Below, one piece after another: positions 15,910-24,850 of a DNA stretch of 64,000 nucleotides. A program made the position numbers and the translations under genes. The stretch lies in the NCBI RefSeq assembly GCF_015546995.1, contig NZ_JADMUH010000005.1, positions 34,320-98,319 on the forward strand, written 5' to 3'. This DNA is from Streptococcus infantis. Its GTDB lineage: Bacteria; Bacillota; Bacilli; Lactobacillales; Streptococcaceae. A model generated the notes under the pieces. It was not told the DNA's origin. It made no database searches and saw nothing but the letters and a program-made list of their open reading frames with translations. Position 1 is the stretch's first letter. Every line of letters starts with the position of its first letter.

Positions 15910-17964
15910 ATGAATTTACTTTTTTATCTCTTGGTATTTTTACTAGTTCTTATTGTTTCTAGTACGACCAATAAGCTTCTGCCCTTTTTACCCATGCCTC
16001 TGATTCAAATTTTGTTAGGGATTGGAATTGGACTTTGTTTACCCAACAACCAATATCATTTAGATACTGAGTTGTTTCTAGCTTTAGTCATTGGCCCACT
16101 ACTATTCCGAGAGGCTCAAGAAGCAGACATTACTTCTATCCTAAAACACTGGCGGATTGTCCTCTACTTGATTTTCCCAGTTATCTTTATCTCAGCGCTG
16201 AGCATGGGGGGACTCGCTCATGTCCTTTGGGCTAGCCTACCATTAGCCGCCTGTGTAGCAGTTGGTGCTGCTTTAGGGCCTACAGACCTAGTAGCCTTCG
16301 CATCCCTTTCTCAACGCTTTTCCTTCCCAAAGCGGGTTTCTAATATCCTAAAAGGAGAAGGTCTTCTGAATGATGCTTCTGGGCTAGTAGCCTTTCGTAT
16401 GGCTCTCATCGCTTGGACAACAGGAACATTCTCCCTTACCCAAGCCGGAACCTCATTAGCCATTTCCATCGTTGGAGGGTTTGCAGTCGGCTTTATAACA
16501 GCCCTAATCAATCGCTTCCTTCATACCTTTCTACTCAGCGTCCGAGCAACAGATATCGCAAGTGAGCTCTTATTGGAACTTAGTTTACCTCTCTTGACTT
16601 TTTTCATAGCCGAAGAAATCCATGTTTCAGGCATTATCGCCGTTGTTGTTGCTGGGATTCTGAAAGCCAGTCGTTTCAAGAAAATAAATCTCCTGGAAGC
16701 GCAAGTTGATACAGTTACTGAGACTGTTTGGCAGACTGTAACCTTTATGCTCAATGGTTCAGTCTTTGTCATTCTTGGAATGGAACTGGAAATGATCGCG
16801 GAACCAATTCTTAAGAGTGCATTCTACAACAAAGTACTTCTCTTACTCAGTGTTTTTCTCTTGACCTTCCTGCTTTTTGCTATCCGCTTTGTCATGATCT
16901 ATGGATTTTACGCATTTCGGATTAAGAAGCTTCATAAAAGTTTAGACAAATATGTCAAAGATATGCTCCTCCTTACCTTTTCTGGTGTGAAGGGAACTGT
17001 ATCCATTGCCACTATCCTTTTGATACCGTCTAATCTGGAACAAGAACACCCTCTTCTTCTCTTCCTCGTAGCCGGTGTAACCCTGGTAAGTTTCCTGACG
17101 GGATTACTAGTACTCCCACACCTTTCTGAAGAGAAAGAACCATCTAAGGATCAGCTCATGCACATCGCTATTTTAAATGATGTCGCAATGGAGTTAGAGA
17201 AGGATTTAGAGAACACAAAAAACAAGGTTCCACTCTATGCGGCTATTGACAATTATCATGGACGTATTGAAAATCTTATTCTTAGTCAAGAAAACAAAGA
17301 AATTCAGGAGGACTGGGAAGCTCTTAAACTCTTGATTCTCAGTGTTGAAAGCGATGGCTTGGAACAAGCCTATGAAGAAGGAAAGATTGGAGATCGTGCT
17401 TATCATGTCTACCAACGCTACTTGAAAAACATGGAGAAAAATATTAAGCGAAACTTTGCTTCTCGACTAACCTACTACTTCCTTGTCTCCATACGCATTC
17501 TTCGTTTTCTACTTCATGAATTGCTCACATTTGGGAAAACATTCCGTTCATGGAAAGACAAGGAAAAACAGAGACTTCTTGCCATTGATTATGACCAGAT
17601 TGCAGAACTCTACCTAGCTAATACGGAAATTATCATCGAGAGTTTGGAAAACCTCAAAGGGATTTATAAGAGTTCTTTAATCAGCTTTATGCAGGAATCT
17701 CGTCTTCGCGAAACCAGTCATATTACGAGTGGTGCCTTTGTGGAACGGGTTATCAATCGTATCAAACCCAATAACATCGATGAAATGCTCAGAGGTTATT
17801 ACCTTGAACGTAAGTGTATCTTTGAATACGAAGCTCAAAAACTCATCTCAGCTCAATATGCCAAAAAGCTACGCCAAAATGTCAATAATTTAGAAACTTA
17901 TTCCTTAAAAGAATCTGCTAATACCTTACCTTATGATATGATGGAATTAGTTCGAAGAAATTAA
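15910..17964 (+). CDS. CPA1-type Na+/H+ antiporter
   Basis: A 684-residue protein. Residues 1-410 hold about 12 membrane segments of the sodium/proton exchanger fold, with GPTDLVAFASL and EGLLNDASGLVAF, the two motifs carrying the ion-binding aspartates. Residues 415-684 form a long soluble, charged, helical C-terminal domain, larger than in NhaP-type proteins and typical of YjcE-like members, probably regulatory. It exchanges Na+ or K+ for protons and takes part in pH and salt homeostasis. It is apparently co-transcribed with the upstream mnmM unit. Confidence 0.9.
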   Translation: MNLLFYLLVFLLVLIVSSTTNKLLPFLPMPLIQILLGIGIGLCLPNNQYHLDTELFLALVIGPLLFREAQEADITSILKHWRIVLYLIFPVIFISALSMGGLAHVLWASLPLAACVAVGAALGPTDLVAFASLSQRFSFPKRVSNILKGEGLLNDASGLVAFRMALIAWTTGTFSLTQAGTSLAISIVGGFAVGFITALINRFLHTFLLSVRATDIASELLLELSLPLLTFFIAEEIHVSGIIAVVVAGILKASRFKKINLLEAQVDTVTETVWQTVTFMLNGSVFVILGMELEMIAEPILKSAFYNKVLLLLSVFLLTFLLFAIRFVMIYGFYAFRIKKLHKSLDKYVKDMLLLTFSGVKGTVSIATILLIPSNLEQEHPLLLFLVAGVTLVSFLTGLLVLPHLSEEKEPSKDQLMHIAILNDVAMELEKDLENTKNKVPLYAAIDNYHGRIENLILSQENKEIQEDWEALKLLILSVESDGLEQAYEEGKIGDRAYHVYQRYLKNMEKNIKRNFASRLTYYFLVSIRILRFLLHELLTFGKTFRSWKDKEKQRLLAIDYDQIAELYLANTEIIIESLENLKGIYKSSLISFMQESRLRETSHITSGAFVERVINRIKPNNIDEMLRGYYLERKCIFEYEAQKLISAQYAKKLRQNVNNLETYSLKESANTLPYDMMELVRRN

Positions 17965-18003
17965 AGTCTTTAGAAAACAAGAGAAAAACTGGAGGATTGT
18001 AAC

Positions 18004-18867
18004 ATGAAAAAGTTGTGGAAACAGCTGACTGATAGACCCTTATTAAAAGCTTTTTTGCACTACTATCAAGCCTCCGATAGTGAGTTAACTAGCGTTGCTG
18101 TTGCCTACTATTGGTTGATTTCAATCTTCCCTTTACTCATGATAGTGGTCAATATCTTACCCTACTTTCAAATTCCCATCTCTAACTTTCTATTAACAAT
18201 CAAGGAATTTTTACCAGATACAATCTATGAAGTTGTTGCAAAAATTGTCAGAGAAGTTCTGACTCAACCATCAACAGGTTTACTAAGTTTTGCTATCTTA
18301 TCAGCTCTTTGGACTTTCTCCAAATCCATGGATTTTCTTCAGAAGGCCTTTAATAAAGCCTATGGAGTTGCAAAAAATAGAGGAATTATCTCACACCAGC
18401 TGATGAGTCTCTTGGTTAGCTTTGGCCTTCAAATTCTCTTTGCCCTTGCCTTATTCCTCAGTATGTTCGGCCATATGTTATTGGACCTGCTTAAAAACTA
18501 CTGGAAATCTGAGAGTGCTCTGTTTTCTTATCTACAAGATTTTACAGGTCCCCTGATTTATGCCTTTCTTTTTGCTACCGTGATTATGCTCTATTATTTC
18601 CTACCAAATGTTAAAGTAAGTAAGATTCGCTACGTCATACCTGGTAGTCTCTTTGTACTAGTTACGACAATTGCTTTATTAAACATCTTTGCAGCTTATT
18701 TCAACAATTATGTCAACTATCTCGTTGACGTCAGATTTTTCAGTTCAATCGTCGTCGTTGTCATGATGTTCTGGTTCATTATCATTGCCAAAATATTGAT
18801 CATCGGCGCTGTCCTCAATGCCAGCGTTCAAAGTTTGAAGGATCCAGACTTTAAAGCAAATCAATAA
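18004..18867 (+). CDS. YihY/BrkB family membrane protein
   Basis: A 287-residue protein with six hydrophobic segments and the family N-terminal pattern SVAVAYYWLISIFPLLM near residues 30-47. The family was once called ribonuclease BN, which is incorrect; the true role is unknown, possibly transport. The ribosome site is CTGGAGG. It follows the antiporter by 39 bases in the same direction and the unit ends at the hairpin at 18891. Confidence 0.9.
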   Translation: MKKLWKQLTDRPLLKAFLHYYQASDSELTSVAVAYYWLISIFPLLMIVVNILPYFQIPISNFLLTIKEFLPDTIYEVVAKIVREVLTQPSTGLLSFAILSALWTFSKSMDFLQKAFNKAYGVAKNRGIISHQLMSLLVSFGLQILFALALFLSMFGHMLLDLLKNYWKSESALFSYLQDFTGPLIYAFLFATVIMLYYFLPNVKVSKIRYVIPGSLFVLVTTIALLNIFAAYFNNYVNYLVDVRFFSSIVVVVMMFWFIIIAKILIIGAVLNASVQSLKDPDFKANQ

Positions 18868-18890
18868 GATTTCACCGATTACACAAATCG

Positions 18891-18922
18891 ATCCCCCAGT
18901 CATTTAATACTGGGGGATTTTT
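18891..18922 (+). terminator. Terminator of the antiporter-BrkB unit
   Basis: ATCCCCCAGT (18891-18900) pairs with ACTGGGGGAT (18909-18918), followed by T5; it may also end the convergent ATP-grasp gene. Confidence 0.9.
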
Positions 18923-18934
18923 GAATTTCCTGCT

Positions 18935-19876
18935 TTATTGTCCACTAGTGAGGGCTTGCAATTCTGTTTTTAGATACTGAGCCAAATGTTGGTGAGCAAA
19001 AATATTGGCATTTTTTTCTGCGGTAGGATTGTAGTTGGTGTTGGTATTTACATCATAGACATAAATGTCTCCACTCTCTGATTGAACCCATTCAATCGCC
19101 GCAACTTCAATCTGAGCATTTTTCAAGAAATTCTCATAAGCTTCTCTCCGGTCATCTGGTAGAGGTTCTGTAATCTGGAATTTTTCAGACGTTTCTAGTT
19201 GCTCTGGTCTCTTGCCGATTTGGCAACCATCTGCTGGACACAGTTGGAAACCATCTGAAGAATCAATCGAAACAGTATAGAGGAATTTTTGATTGATAAA
19301 TTCTGAACGACGGATACGTCCATCACTTGGCTTGATGTAGGCTTGTAACAAGGTAATCCCGTCCACTGATGGTTCAAAGAGAGGGCTATTGACATAAGCT
19401 GCCAGTTCTTCTTCATTTTGAAAGAGTTGAACCCCTAATCCCTTACCTGCTCGATTGTGCTTGGTAATCAAAGGATAAATGTTTAATTTTCTTGCTGCTT
19501 CAATAATGTTCTCTTGACCCAAAACCGCAACTGTTGCAGGAGTCTCGATACCAGATTCGTTTAACTTCAAATATTGTTTGACTTTACTAATTTCAAGGTT
19601 GATAGCACCGGTACCATTCACAACTTTGCGTCCGTGTGCTTCTAACCAAGTAATCACTTGCTCTGTAAATTCTGGCGCATAACGATGTCCTCTTGTGTGA
19701 GAAGAGGCAGACATACGATTGTAAAAGATACCTTGCGGAGGTGGGCTTTGCAAATCTAAAATCCCTCTAGACAAATCCCATAGTTCATAAGGGACTTCTA
19801 ATTCTTCCAACCATTTCACTAAATGTTGAGTCCATTCTAGATTCTCATGAATCACATAAACTTTTGCTTCACTCAT
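18935..19876 (-). CDS. ATP-grasp ligase, RimK-like
   Basis: A 313-residue soluble protein of the ATP-grasp superfamily. The N-terminal pre-ATP-grasp domain ends near residue 105; then come the ATP-binding segment PLITKHNRAGKGLGVQLF (about 145-162), an acidic metal site in AAIEWVQSESGDIYVYDVNTNTNYNP (E and N ligands near 285-300). The product class is carboxylate-amine or peptide-bond ligation, as in RimK, but the substrate is unknown. It starts 13 bases after the dicarboxylate symporter stop, with AAGGAGAT as ribosome site, so the two form an operon. Confidence 0.8.
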   Translation of the reverse strand: MSEAKVYVIHENLEWTQHLVKWLEELEVPYELWDLSRGILDLQSPPPQGIFYNRMSASSHTRGHRYAPEFTEQVITWLEAHGRKVVNGTGAINLEISKVKQYLKLNESGIETPATVAVLGQENIIEAARKLNIYPLITKHNRAGKGLGVQLFQNEEELAAYVNSPLFEPSVDGITLLQAYIKPSDGRIRRSEFINQKFLYTVSIDSSDGFQLCPADGCQIGKRPEQLETSEKFQITEPLPDDRREAYENFLKNAQIEVAAIEWVQSESGDIYVYDVNTNTNYNPTAEKNANIFAHQHLAQYLKTELQALTSGQ

Positions 19877-19889
19877 TATTCATATCTCC

Positions 19890-21140
19890 TTAAGAAAAGC
19901 TGACTGATAATTGGCTTTCCTTTTCTTCTTCTAAAATATATCCTTCTGTTTTTTCGATAACGCTAACTGTTAAGATTTGACCCAGAACATTGATCATGGT
20001 ACGGCCGGCATTGACAAAGAAATCAACTGCAAAAATCAAGGCCACTCCTTCAACTGGCAAGCCCAATTGAGGTGCTGCAGCTAATAGAACTACGATAGCT
20101 CCTGATGGCACAGTTGCTGCAGTTTTTCCAATCAAAGTCAAGAGTAAAACAGTAAACAAGAGACTTGATAAAGAAAATTGAATACCATAGGCATGGGCGA
20201 TAAAAATTGTCGCTACTGAGAAATAAACCGCTGCTCCTTCTAAGTTAAAAGTATATCCTAAAGGAACAACTAAATCAATTGTATGCTCGTCATGCCCCTG
20301 TTTTTTCAAATCTTTAAGAAGTGATGGCAAGACCACACTAGAACTACCCGTAACAAAGGCCAGAGTCAAGAGACTCCAATTTTCACGAAAGGCTGATAAA
20401 TACGGTACTTTAAAGAAGAAAGCAATCAAAGGGAAAATAAGGAGAACCAAAACAGCATAAGCCAGATAAGTTCCAATTACAAACTGGCCAAGCCCAATCA
20501 ACTTGTCGATACCCGTAGTTGCAACATCTTTAGCGATAAATCCAAAAATACCAATCGGTGATAGTTTGATAATTACTGCAACAATCTTATAAATGGCTTC
20601 AATCCAGATTTGGAAACCTTCGATAATCTTCTGAGATTTATCAGACTTAAGATTCCCAATTCCGTAACCAAGAAAGATTGCAAAAACGATAATTGGCAAT
20701 AGAGCGCCATCCGAAAGAGATTTAACGATATTTGATGGAATGAAACCAAGCAAAAATTCGCTGAACTTGACATTGTTAGCAATCCCATCAAGGTTTCCAC
20801 CAGTTTGACCGATATTCACTCCTTGACCAAATCCTAAATAGTAACTAGCAAATACAAACAAAAGAATAATGGCAGTTGTTACGGCAAAAAAGTAAACCAA
20901 ACTCTTGGTCAAGATTTTTCCGAAAGATTTTTTTCCGATAACTCCAGCTACTGCAACAACGATGGTTGGGAAGATTAGCGGAATGATAACCATATTGATC
21001 AATTTAATAAAGGCTTGACCTAAAAATTGATAAAAGCCTGCAAATTGTGGCCAGATAAGGGCAGCGATAACACCCAAGACCAAAGCCACCAATAATTGAA
21101 TGCCTAGTGAGAGTTTTGACCATAAAGTAACTAATTTCAT
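19890..21140 (-). CDS. Dicarboxylate/amino acid:cation symporter (DAACS family)
   Basis: A 416-residue membrane protein of the GltP/DctA/SstT family with about eight transmembrane helices and two re-entrant loops. Landmarks are the serine-rich hairpin TGSSSVVLPSLL near residue 268, NLEGAAVYFSVATIFIAHA (the NMDGT-like substrate/sodium site), and DFFVNAGRTMINVLG near the C-terminus with the arginine that contacts acidic side chains. Likely substrates are glutamate, aspartate or C4-dicarboxylates. It is the first gene of the pair with the ATP-grasp ligase. Confidence 0.88.
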   Translation of the reverse strand: MKLVTLWSKLSLGIQLLVALVLGVIAALIWPQFAGFYQFLGQAFIKLINMVIIPLIFPTIVVAVAGVIGKKSFGKILTKSLVYFFAVTTAIILLFVFASYYLGFGQGVNIGQTGGNLDGIANNVKFSEFLLGFIPSNIVKSLSDGALLPIIVFAIFLGYGIGNLKSDKSQKIIEGFQIWIEAIYKIVAVIIKLSPIGIFGFIAKDVATTGIDKLIGLGQFVIGTYLAYAVLVLLIFPLIAFFFKVPYLSAFRENWSLLTLAFVTGSSSVVLPSLLKDLKKQGHDEHTIDLVVPLGYTFNLEGAAVYFSVATIFIAHAYGIQFSLSSLLFTVLLLTLIGKTAATVPSGAIVVLLAAAPQLGLPVEGVALIFAVDFFVNAGRTMINVLGQILTVSVIEKTEGYILEEEKESQLSVSFS

Positions 21141-21376
21141 AAGAAACTCCTTTGTTTTATTTGCTACCCATTCTACTACTATTCTTCTCTCCTGACTAAT
21201 ATATATTTTTTATTGTCACCATAAAAAAGATTTATAATGAAGGTTCAAACTACTCCAACTTTACAAAGTAAATCACATTGATGTTTGATATAGTATAAAA
21301 AATCAGTTTCTAAACAAAAATTTTTAGAAAAACACTGTTAAATCAAGGAATATGCTTTCCTTTTATTCAAATTTTA
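21141..21376. other. Divergent intergenic region with an inverted repeat
   Basis: Between the symporter and DUF3397 genes. TTTCTAAA (21307-21314) and TTTAGAAA (21323-21330) form an 8-bp inverted repeat, either a small operator or hairpin. I could not place a convincing symporter promoter; TATAAA-like sequence is present near 21230. No gene is seen. Confidence 0.4.
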
Positions 21377-21385
21377 TGATACAAT
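21377..21385 (+). promoter_or_regulatory. Extended -10 placed for a leaderless mRNA
   Basis: TGATACAAT ends six bases before the ATG at 21392, and no ribosome site fits in between. No good -35 is visible. Confidence 0.6.
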
Positions 21386-21391
21386 ATTGTT

Positions 21392-21745
21392 ATGATTTTA
21401 ATAAAACTCGCTTCTGTCTTGCTTTTGGTACTAACCTTGGCTTTGGCTATTATCTTTAGTAGATTTTTTAAGTTAAAGAAAAAGGGGATTAACTTTGCAG
21501 ATTTGGCTTTTCCTTTTCTGATTTTTGAATACTATTTAATCAGTGCAAAGGTTTTTACCCATAATCAACTTCCCATTTTGGGGGCAGCCCTATCTTTGCT
21601 AGCCATCATTCTAGCCTTTTTCTTTTTAAGCAAAAAACGTAGTTTTTATTATCCAAAATTCCTTAAATTCTTTTGGAGAGCTGGATTTCTACTCACATTG
21701 CTCATCTACATCGTTATGATTGTTCAAATCTTCATGATGAAATAA
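21392..21745 (+). CDS. DUF3397 family membrane protein
   Basis: A 117-residue protein with four hydrophobic segments (about residues 3-25, 36-52, 58-78 and 95-115), resembling the DUF3397 family of Firmicutes. In Bacillus a member sits near mraZ; function is unknown. There is no Shine-Dalgarno: the extended -10 box ends six bases upstream, so the transcript probably begins at the start codon. It is followed by a terminator-like hairpin and then the choline-binding amidase. Confidence 0.75.
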   Translation: MILIKLASVLLLVLTLALAIIFSRFFKLKKKGINFADLAFPFLIFEYYLISAKVFTHNQLPILGAALSLLAIILAFFFLSKKRSFYYPKFLKFFWRAGFLLTLLIYIVMIVQIFMMK

Positions 21746-21753
21746 ATCATGCC

Positions 21754-21799
21754 AGCACCTCAACAGTTGGCGACTCGTTCTTCCACATGAGGTGCTTTT
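21754..21799 (+). terminator. Long-loop terminator after DUF3397
   Basis: AGCACCTCA (21754-21762) pairs perfectly with TGAGGTGCT (21788-21796), followed by TTTT. The loop is 25 bases. Confidence 0.6.
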
Positions 21800-21847
21800 C
21801 TAATGACATTTTAAAAAAGATTATTAAAAAAATAGGAGATCAAACAA

Positions 21848-23530
21848 GTGAAAAAAACGCTCTTGGCAAGTGCCATCGCACTTACTTTTCTAGGATTCGC
21901 AACACACCCTGCTTTGGCTGAAGAAAATAACGTAAAAACTACAGCAGAAACGACACAAGAAACTACAACTACAGAAAAAGAAAAAAAGAGCATCCCTTCA
22001 ACCAAGGAAACTGCTCCTTCTACTGAAACAAGTTCAAGCGTACCAACAACTTCTACAACAAATCAAAGTGAAACTCCAGCTAAGAAAGAGGAAGACAAGG
22101 CTCCAGAAGTCAAAAAAGAAGGTTGGGTATTAGAGGAAAACCACTGGCGTTTCTATGAAAACAATGCCCCTGTTCTTAACTGGAAAAAAATTCAAGGAAA
22201 ATGGTACTACTTCGATAAGAACGGTATCATGCTCAGTGATACGATTTATGATGGATACATCCTGACTAGTAGCGGTGCTATGGTCGATAGTGGCTGGGCT
22301 AAAATTAAAGATAAATGGTATTATGCAAAGCTATCTGGTAAAATCTCTCAGCAAAAATGGGAAAAAGTTGGTGGTGTATGGTACTACTTTGACAAAGATG
22401 GAATCATGCTCAGCAACACCATTTTTGATGGTTATATCTTTACCAATAGTGGGGCTATGGCTGAGAGCGCTTGGGTCAAACAAGATGGTAAATGGTACTA
22501 TGCCCAAACTTCTGGACAATTAAGTAAAAATAAGTGGGATAAAATTGGTGGTACTTGGTACTACTTTAATAAAGATGCCACTATGGCAAGTAACCAATGG
22601 CAAGGTAACTACTACCTAAAAGCTAGCGGTGCCATGGCTGAGAAAGAGTGGATTTTTGATAAAAACTATAATAGCTGGTTCTATTTAAAATCAGGTGGTG
22701 CTTATGCAGCGCGTGAATGGATTGGTTCATACTACCTCAAGTCAGGTGGTTACATGGCTAAGAGTGAATGGATTGATGACAGCTACTACAATGCTCGTTA
22801 CTATGTAGATGAAAATGGTGTCTATGTCACAGGAACTCGTAAAATCGATGGAAAAGCACATCAGTTCCAAAGTAATGGAAAATGGATAGGTGAAGTTCCA
22901 GTAAGTCGTGGATTTGAAAAAGGAAAATACACATATACCGTTTTCTTAGACCCAGGACACGGCGGTAAAGATCCTGGTGCTGTTTATTATAACACGAATG
23001 AAAAAGACCTCACCATGCAAGTTTATCAAAAACTACGCAAGGAACTCCAAAGTCTTGGTTATACTGTTCTTTCTTCTAGAGATAGTGATGTCTATGTCGA
23101 CTTTGTCACTGAACGTTCAAGAATGGTTAATAAGACTGATTCAGATATCTTTATTAGTATTCACTTCAATGCTAGTGGCAGCCCTGCTTCTAACCGTTCT
23201 GGTATTCAGACCTATTCTTACGAAGAAGCTGCTGGTTATCCTTCTAAGATTAATCCATACTGGCATAACCATCCCGACCGTATCAGTGAAAGCAATCGCC
23301 TAGCTGCAGATATCCACTCTTCACTCCTAGCTGAAACAGGTGCTAAGGATGCAGGTCTTCTCCAAAGTAGCTTTGCTGTCCTTCGAGAAACCGATAAACC
23401 AGCAGTTCTATTGGAGCTTGGTTACATTGACAATTTCAACGAAAACCAACAAATTCGTAGCGATGCTTACCAAAATAGATTGGTGGCAGGTATTGTCAAA
23501 GGTATTCAAAAATATTACGCAGGCAAATAA
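21848..23530 (+). CDS. Choline-binding N-acetylmuramoyl-L-alanine amidase (Amidase_3)
   Basis: A 560-residue secreted wall hydrolase. A signal peptide spans residues 1-24 (cut after ALA), then a Thr/Ser/Glu-rich linker (25-90), about eleven choline-binding repeats of the GKWYYFD type (95-335) and a C-terminal Amidase_3 domain (about 355-558). Zinc ligands are visible: H in DPGHGG, E in NEKDL, H in ISIHFNA; the catalytic E is in LLELGYID. It would bind teichoic acid phosphocholine and cut the amide between MurNAc and L-Ala. The start is GTG, behind AGGAGAT. LytA has a different (Amidase_2) domain order, so this is not LytA. Confidence 0.92.
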   Translation: MKKTLLASAIALTFLGFATHPALAEENNVKTTAETTQETTTTEKEKKSIPSTKETAPSTETSSSVPTTSTTNQSETPAKKEEDKAPEVKKEGWVLEENHWRFYENNAPVLNWKKIQGKWYYFDKNGIMLSDTIYDGYILTSSGAMVDSGWAKIKDKWYYAKLSGKISQQKWEKVGGVWYYFDKDGIMLSNTIFDGYIFTNSGAMAESAWVKQDGKWYYAQTSGQLSKNKWDKIGGTWYYFNKDATMASNQWQGNYYLKASGAMAEKEWIFDKNYNSWFYLKSGGAYAAREWIGSYYLKSGGYMAKSEWIDDSYYNARYYVDENGVYVTGTRKIDGKAHQFQSNGKWIGEVPVSRGFEKGKYTYTVFLDPGHGGKDPGAVYYNTNEKDLTMQVYQKLRKELQSLGYTVLSSRDSDVYVDFVTERSRMVNKTDSDIFISIHFNASGSPASNRSGIQTYSYEEAAGYPSKINPYWHNHPDRISESNRLAADIHSSLLAETGAKDAGLLQSSFAVLRETDKPAVLLELGYIDNFNENQQIRSDAYQNRLVAGIVKGIQKYYAGK

Positions 23531-23534
23531 AGCA

Positions 23535-23563
23535 AAAGTCTCGAGAAAGCTCGAGACTTTTTT
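23535..23563. terminator. Amidase terminator
   Basis: AAAGTCTCGAG (23535-23545) pairs with CTCGAGACTTT (23550-23560), then T6; it probably also serves the convergent small membrane gene. Confidence 0.92.
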
Positions 23564-23566
23564 GTT

Positions 23567-23881
23567 TTATACTTCTTTCTTGTTAGTTTCCGGAAAGAGG
23601 AAACCAATCCCCACACAAGCTAGCACACCTGCACCGATTACCAACCCACTTGAAAGTGGCAAAATATCAAGAATAGCATTTGCAATAATAAAAGCAATAA
23701 TCAAGCACATGAGACTAGCTTTATAATCTTTTTTCACTAGATTCTCAAGAGTAAAGAATAGAAATAGACCTACTGGAAAGAGTGCCCAGATGTTAACATC
23801 CAAACTTGGCCATCCAACTAAACCAAAATACAAAACTGCTGCTGCAACGACTAAAAATCCGATACCTACTACTTTTTTCAT
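23567..23881 (-). CDS. Small membrane protein with LiaF-like transmembrane region
   Basis: A 104-residue protein with four hydrophobic segments (about 4-20, 29-45, 54-74 and 78-96), resembling the N-terminal membrane domain of LiaF-type proteins (DUF5668-like) without the soluble C-terminal domain. The cellular role is unknown. It is a single gene with AAGGGGAGA upstream and two 9-bp direct repeats with 21-bp period ahead of its promoter, which suggests control by a dedicated activator. Confidence 0.7.
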   Translation of the reverse strand: MKKVVGIGFLVVAAAVLYFGLVGWPSLDVNIWALFPVGLFLFFTLENLVKKDYKASLMCLIIAFIIANAILDILPLSSGLVIGAGVLACVGIGFLFPETNKKEV

Positions 23882-23937
23882 GATATAACCTCATTTTCTA
23901 TTTTGTTAGGAAGCTTTATCTCCCCTTGACAATTACT

Positions 23938-24006
23938 ACTATAACAGAAATAAAAATCGCAAACAATAGGATTTGCCTATGTGGTAGTCATGATAGACTA
24001 TGTGGT
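23938..24006 (-). promoter_or_regulatory. Promoter with upstream 21-bp-period direct repeats
   Basis: On the minus strand TATAGT (23943-23938) with TG one base before it forms an extended -10; the -35 is weak (TTGTTT, 23966-23961). Just upstream, CTATGTGGT (plus strand) occurs at 23977-23985 and again at 23998-24006. The 12-base gap gives two-turn spacing, as in LytTR-type response regulator sites. Confidence 0.55.
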
Positions 24007-24023
24007 CAGAATTTTATAAAAAA

Positions 24024-24054
24024 GAAAAAAGAAGCCTGTCCTGAGACAAGGCTT
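24024..24054 (-). terminator. ABC exporter operon terminator
   Basis: AAGCCTGTC (24032-24040) pairs with GACAAGGCTT (24045-24054) with one bulge; the minus strand then runs into CTTTTTTC. Confidence 0.85.
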
Positions 24055-24063
24055 GATTTATTT

Positions 24064-24849
24064 TTAAGAACCCGCACTTTCGTAAGCGTCTAATCCCCTA
24101 TCCCAGAGTTTTAAAGAAATAACAAAGAAAACAAGGGAAACCAAAATCAACCCACCGATATTAAAGAAGACATCCTTATCCTGCAAGAAATAGCTGGCAG
24201 GATAGTAGGCGGTAAAAGCGAAAGGCACAATAAAGCTAATTAACCAACGAAGGAGCGAATTGTAAATGGAAATCGGGTACTTGGCAAAGTCATTAAACAT
24301 ATAGAAAATGTAAATCATGGCACCTGACTGCTTGGTCCAAAAAGCGATGCTGGCTGTCGCAATTTTCAAGGAAGTATAAATCAAGGTCGCAAAAGGAATA
24401 CAGACTAGGAAAAGCAGGAATTTTGGAAGAGTCCAAGCAATGCTAGTCGCCGTTGTCGCTAGTAAGATTCCACCGACCAAAAGTTCACCCAAGGCATCAA
24501 TCTGAAAGGTCTCAACGAGGATGTGAAAGAGAGGATTGATAGGACGAGTCAGATACTTGTCAAACTCCCCTTTTCGAACTAGTCGTTGACCTAAAGCCCA
24601 GAGATTGTCAAAAAAGAGATGATCTAATCCCTTTGGAATTAAGGAAAATCCATAGATAAAGGCAATCTCTTGAAAGGTCCAACCTTCTAGCGAGGGGATG
24701 TGTTGAAAGAGTACATTAAGAAACAAGAGGTTCAGGCCTTGAGTCAGAAAGACTCCCAAGACACCAACCACAAAATCCACCTTGTATTCCATGATTTGCT
24801 TGATGTATTGTCTAATAAAAATCAGATGCATGCGTTGATATTTTTTCAT
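24064..24849 (-). CDS. ABC-2 type permease (COG3694-like)
   Basis: A 261-residue permease with about six hydrophobic segments, of the class found in a fixed ATPase plus two permeases set in Gram-positives (COG4586-4587-3694). The substrate is unknown. It starts one base after the stop of the preceding permease, and its length and N-terminal pattern IFIRQYIKQIMEYKVDFVVG fit the family. It is the last gene of the operon and is followed by a strong terminator. Confidence 0.85.
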   Translation of the reverse strand: MKKYQRMHLIFIRQYIKQIMEYKVDFVVGVLGVFLTQGLNLLFLNVLFQHIPSLEGWTFQEIAFIYGFSLIPKGLDHLFFDNLWALGQRLVRKGEFDKYLTRPINPLFHILVETFQIDALGELLVGGILLATTATSIAWTLPKFLLFLVCIPFATLIYTSLKIATASIAFWTKQSGAMIYIFYMFNDFAKYPISIYNSLLRWLISFIVPFAFTAYYPASYFLQDKDVFFNIGGLILVSLVFFVISLKLWDRGLDAYESAGS

Positions 24850-24850
24850 C

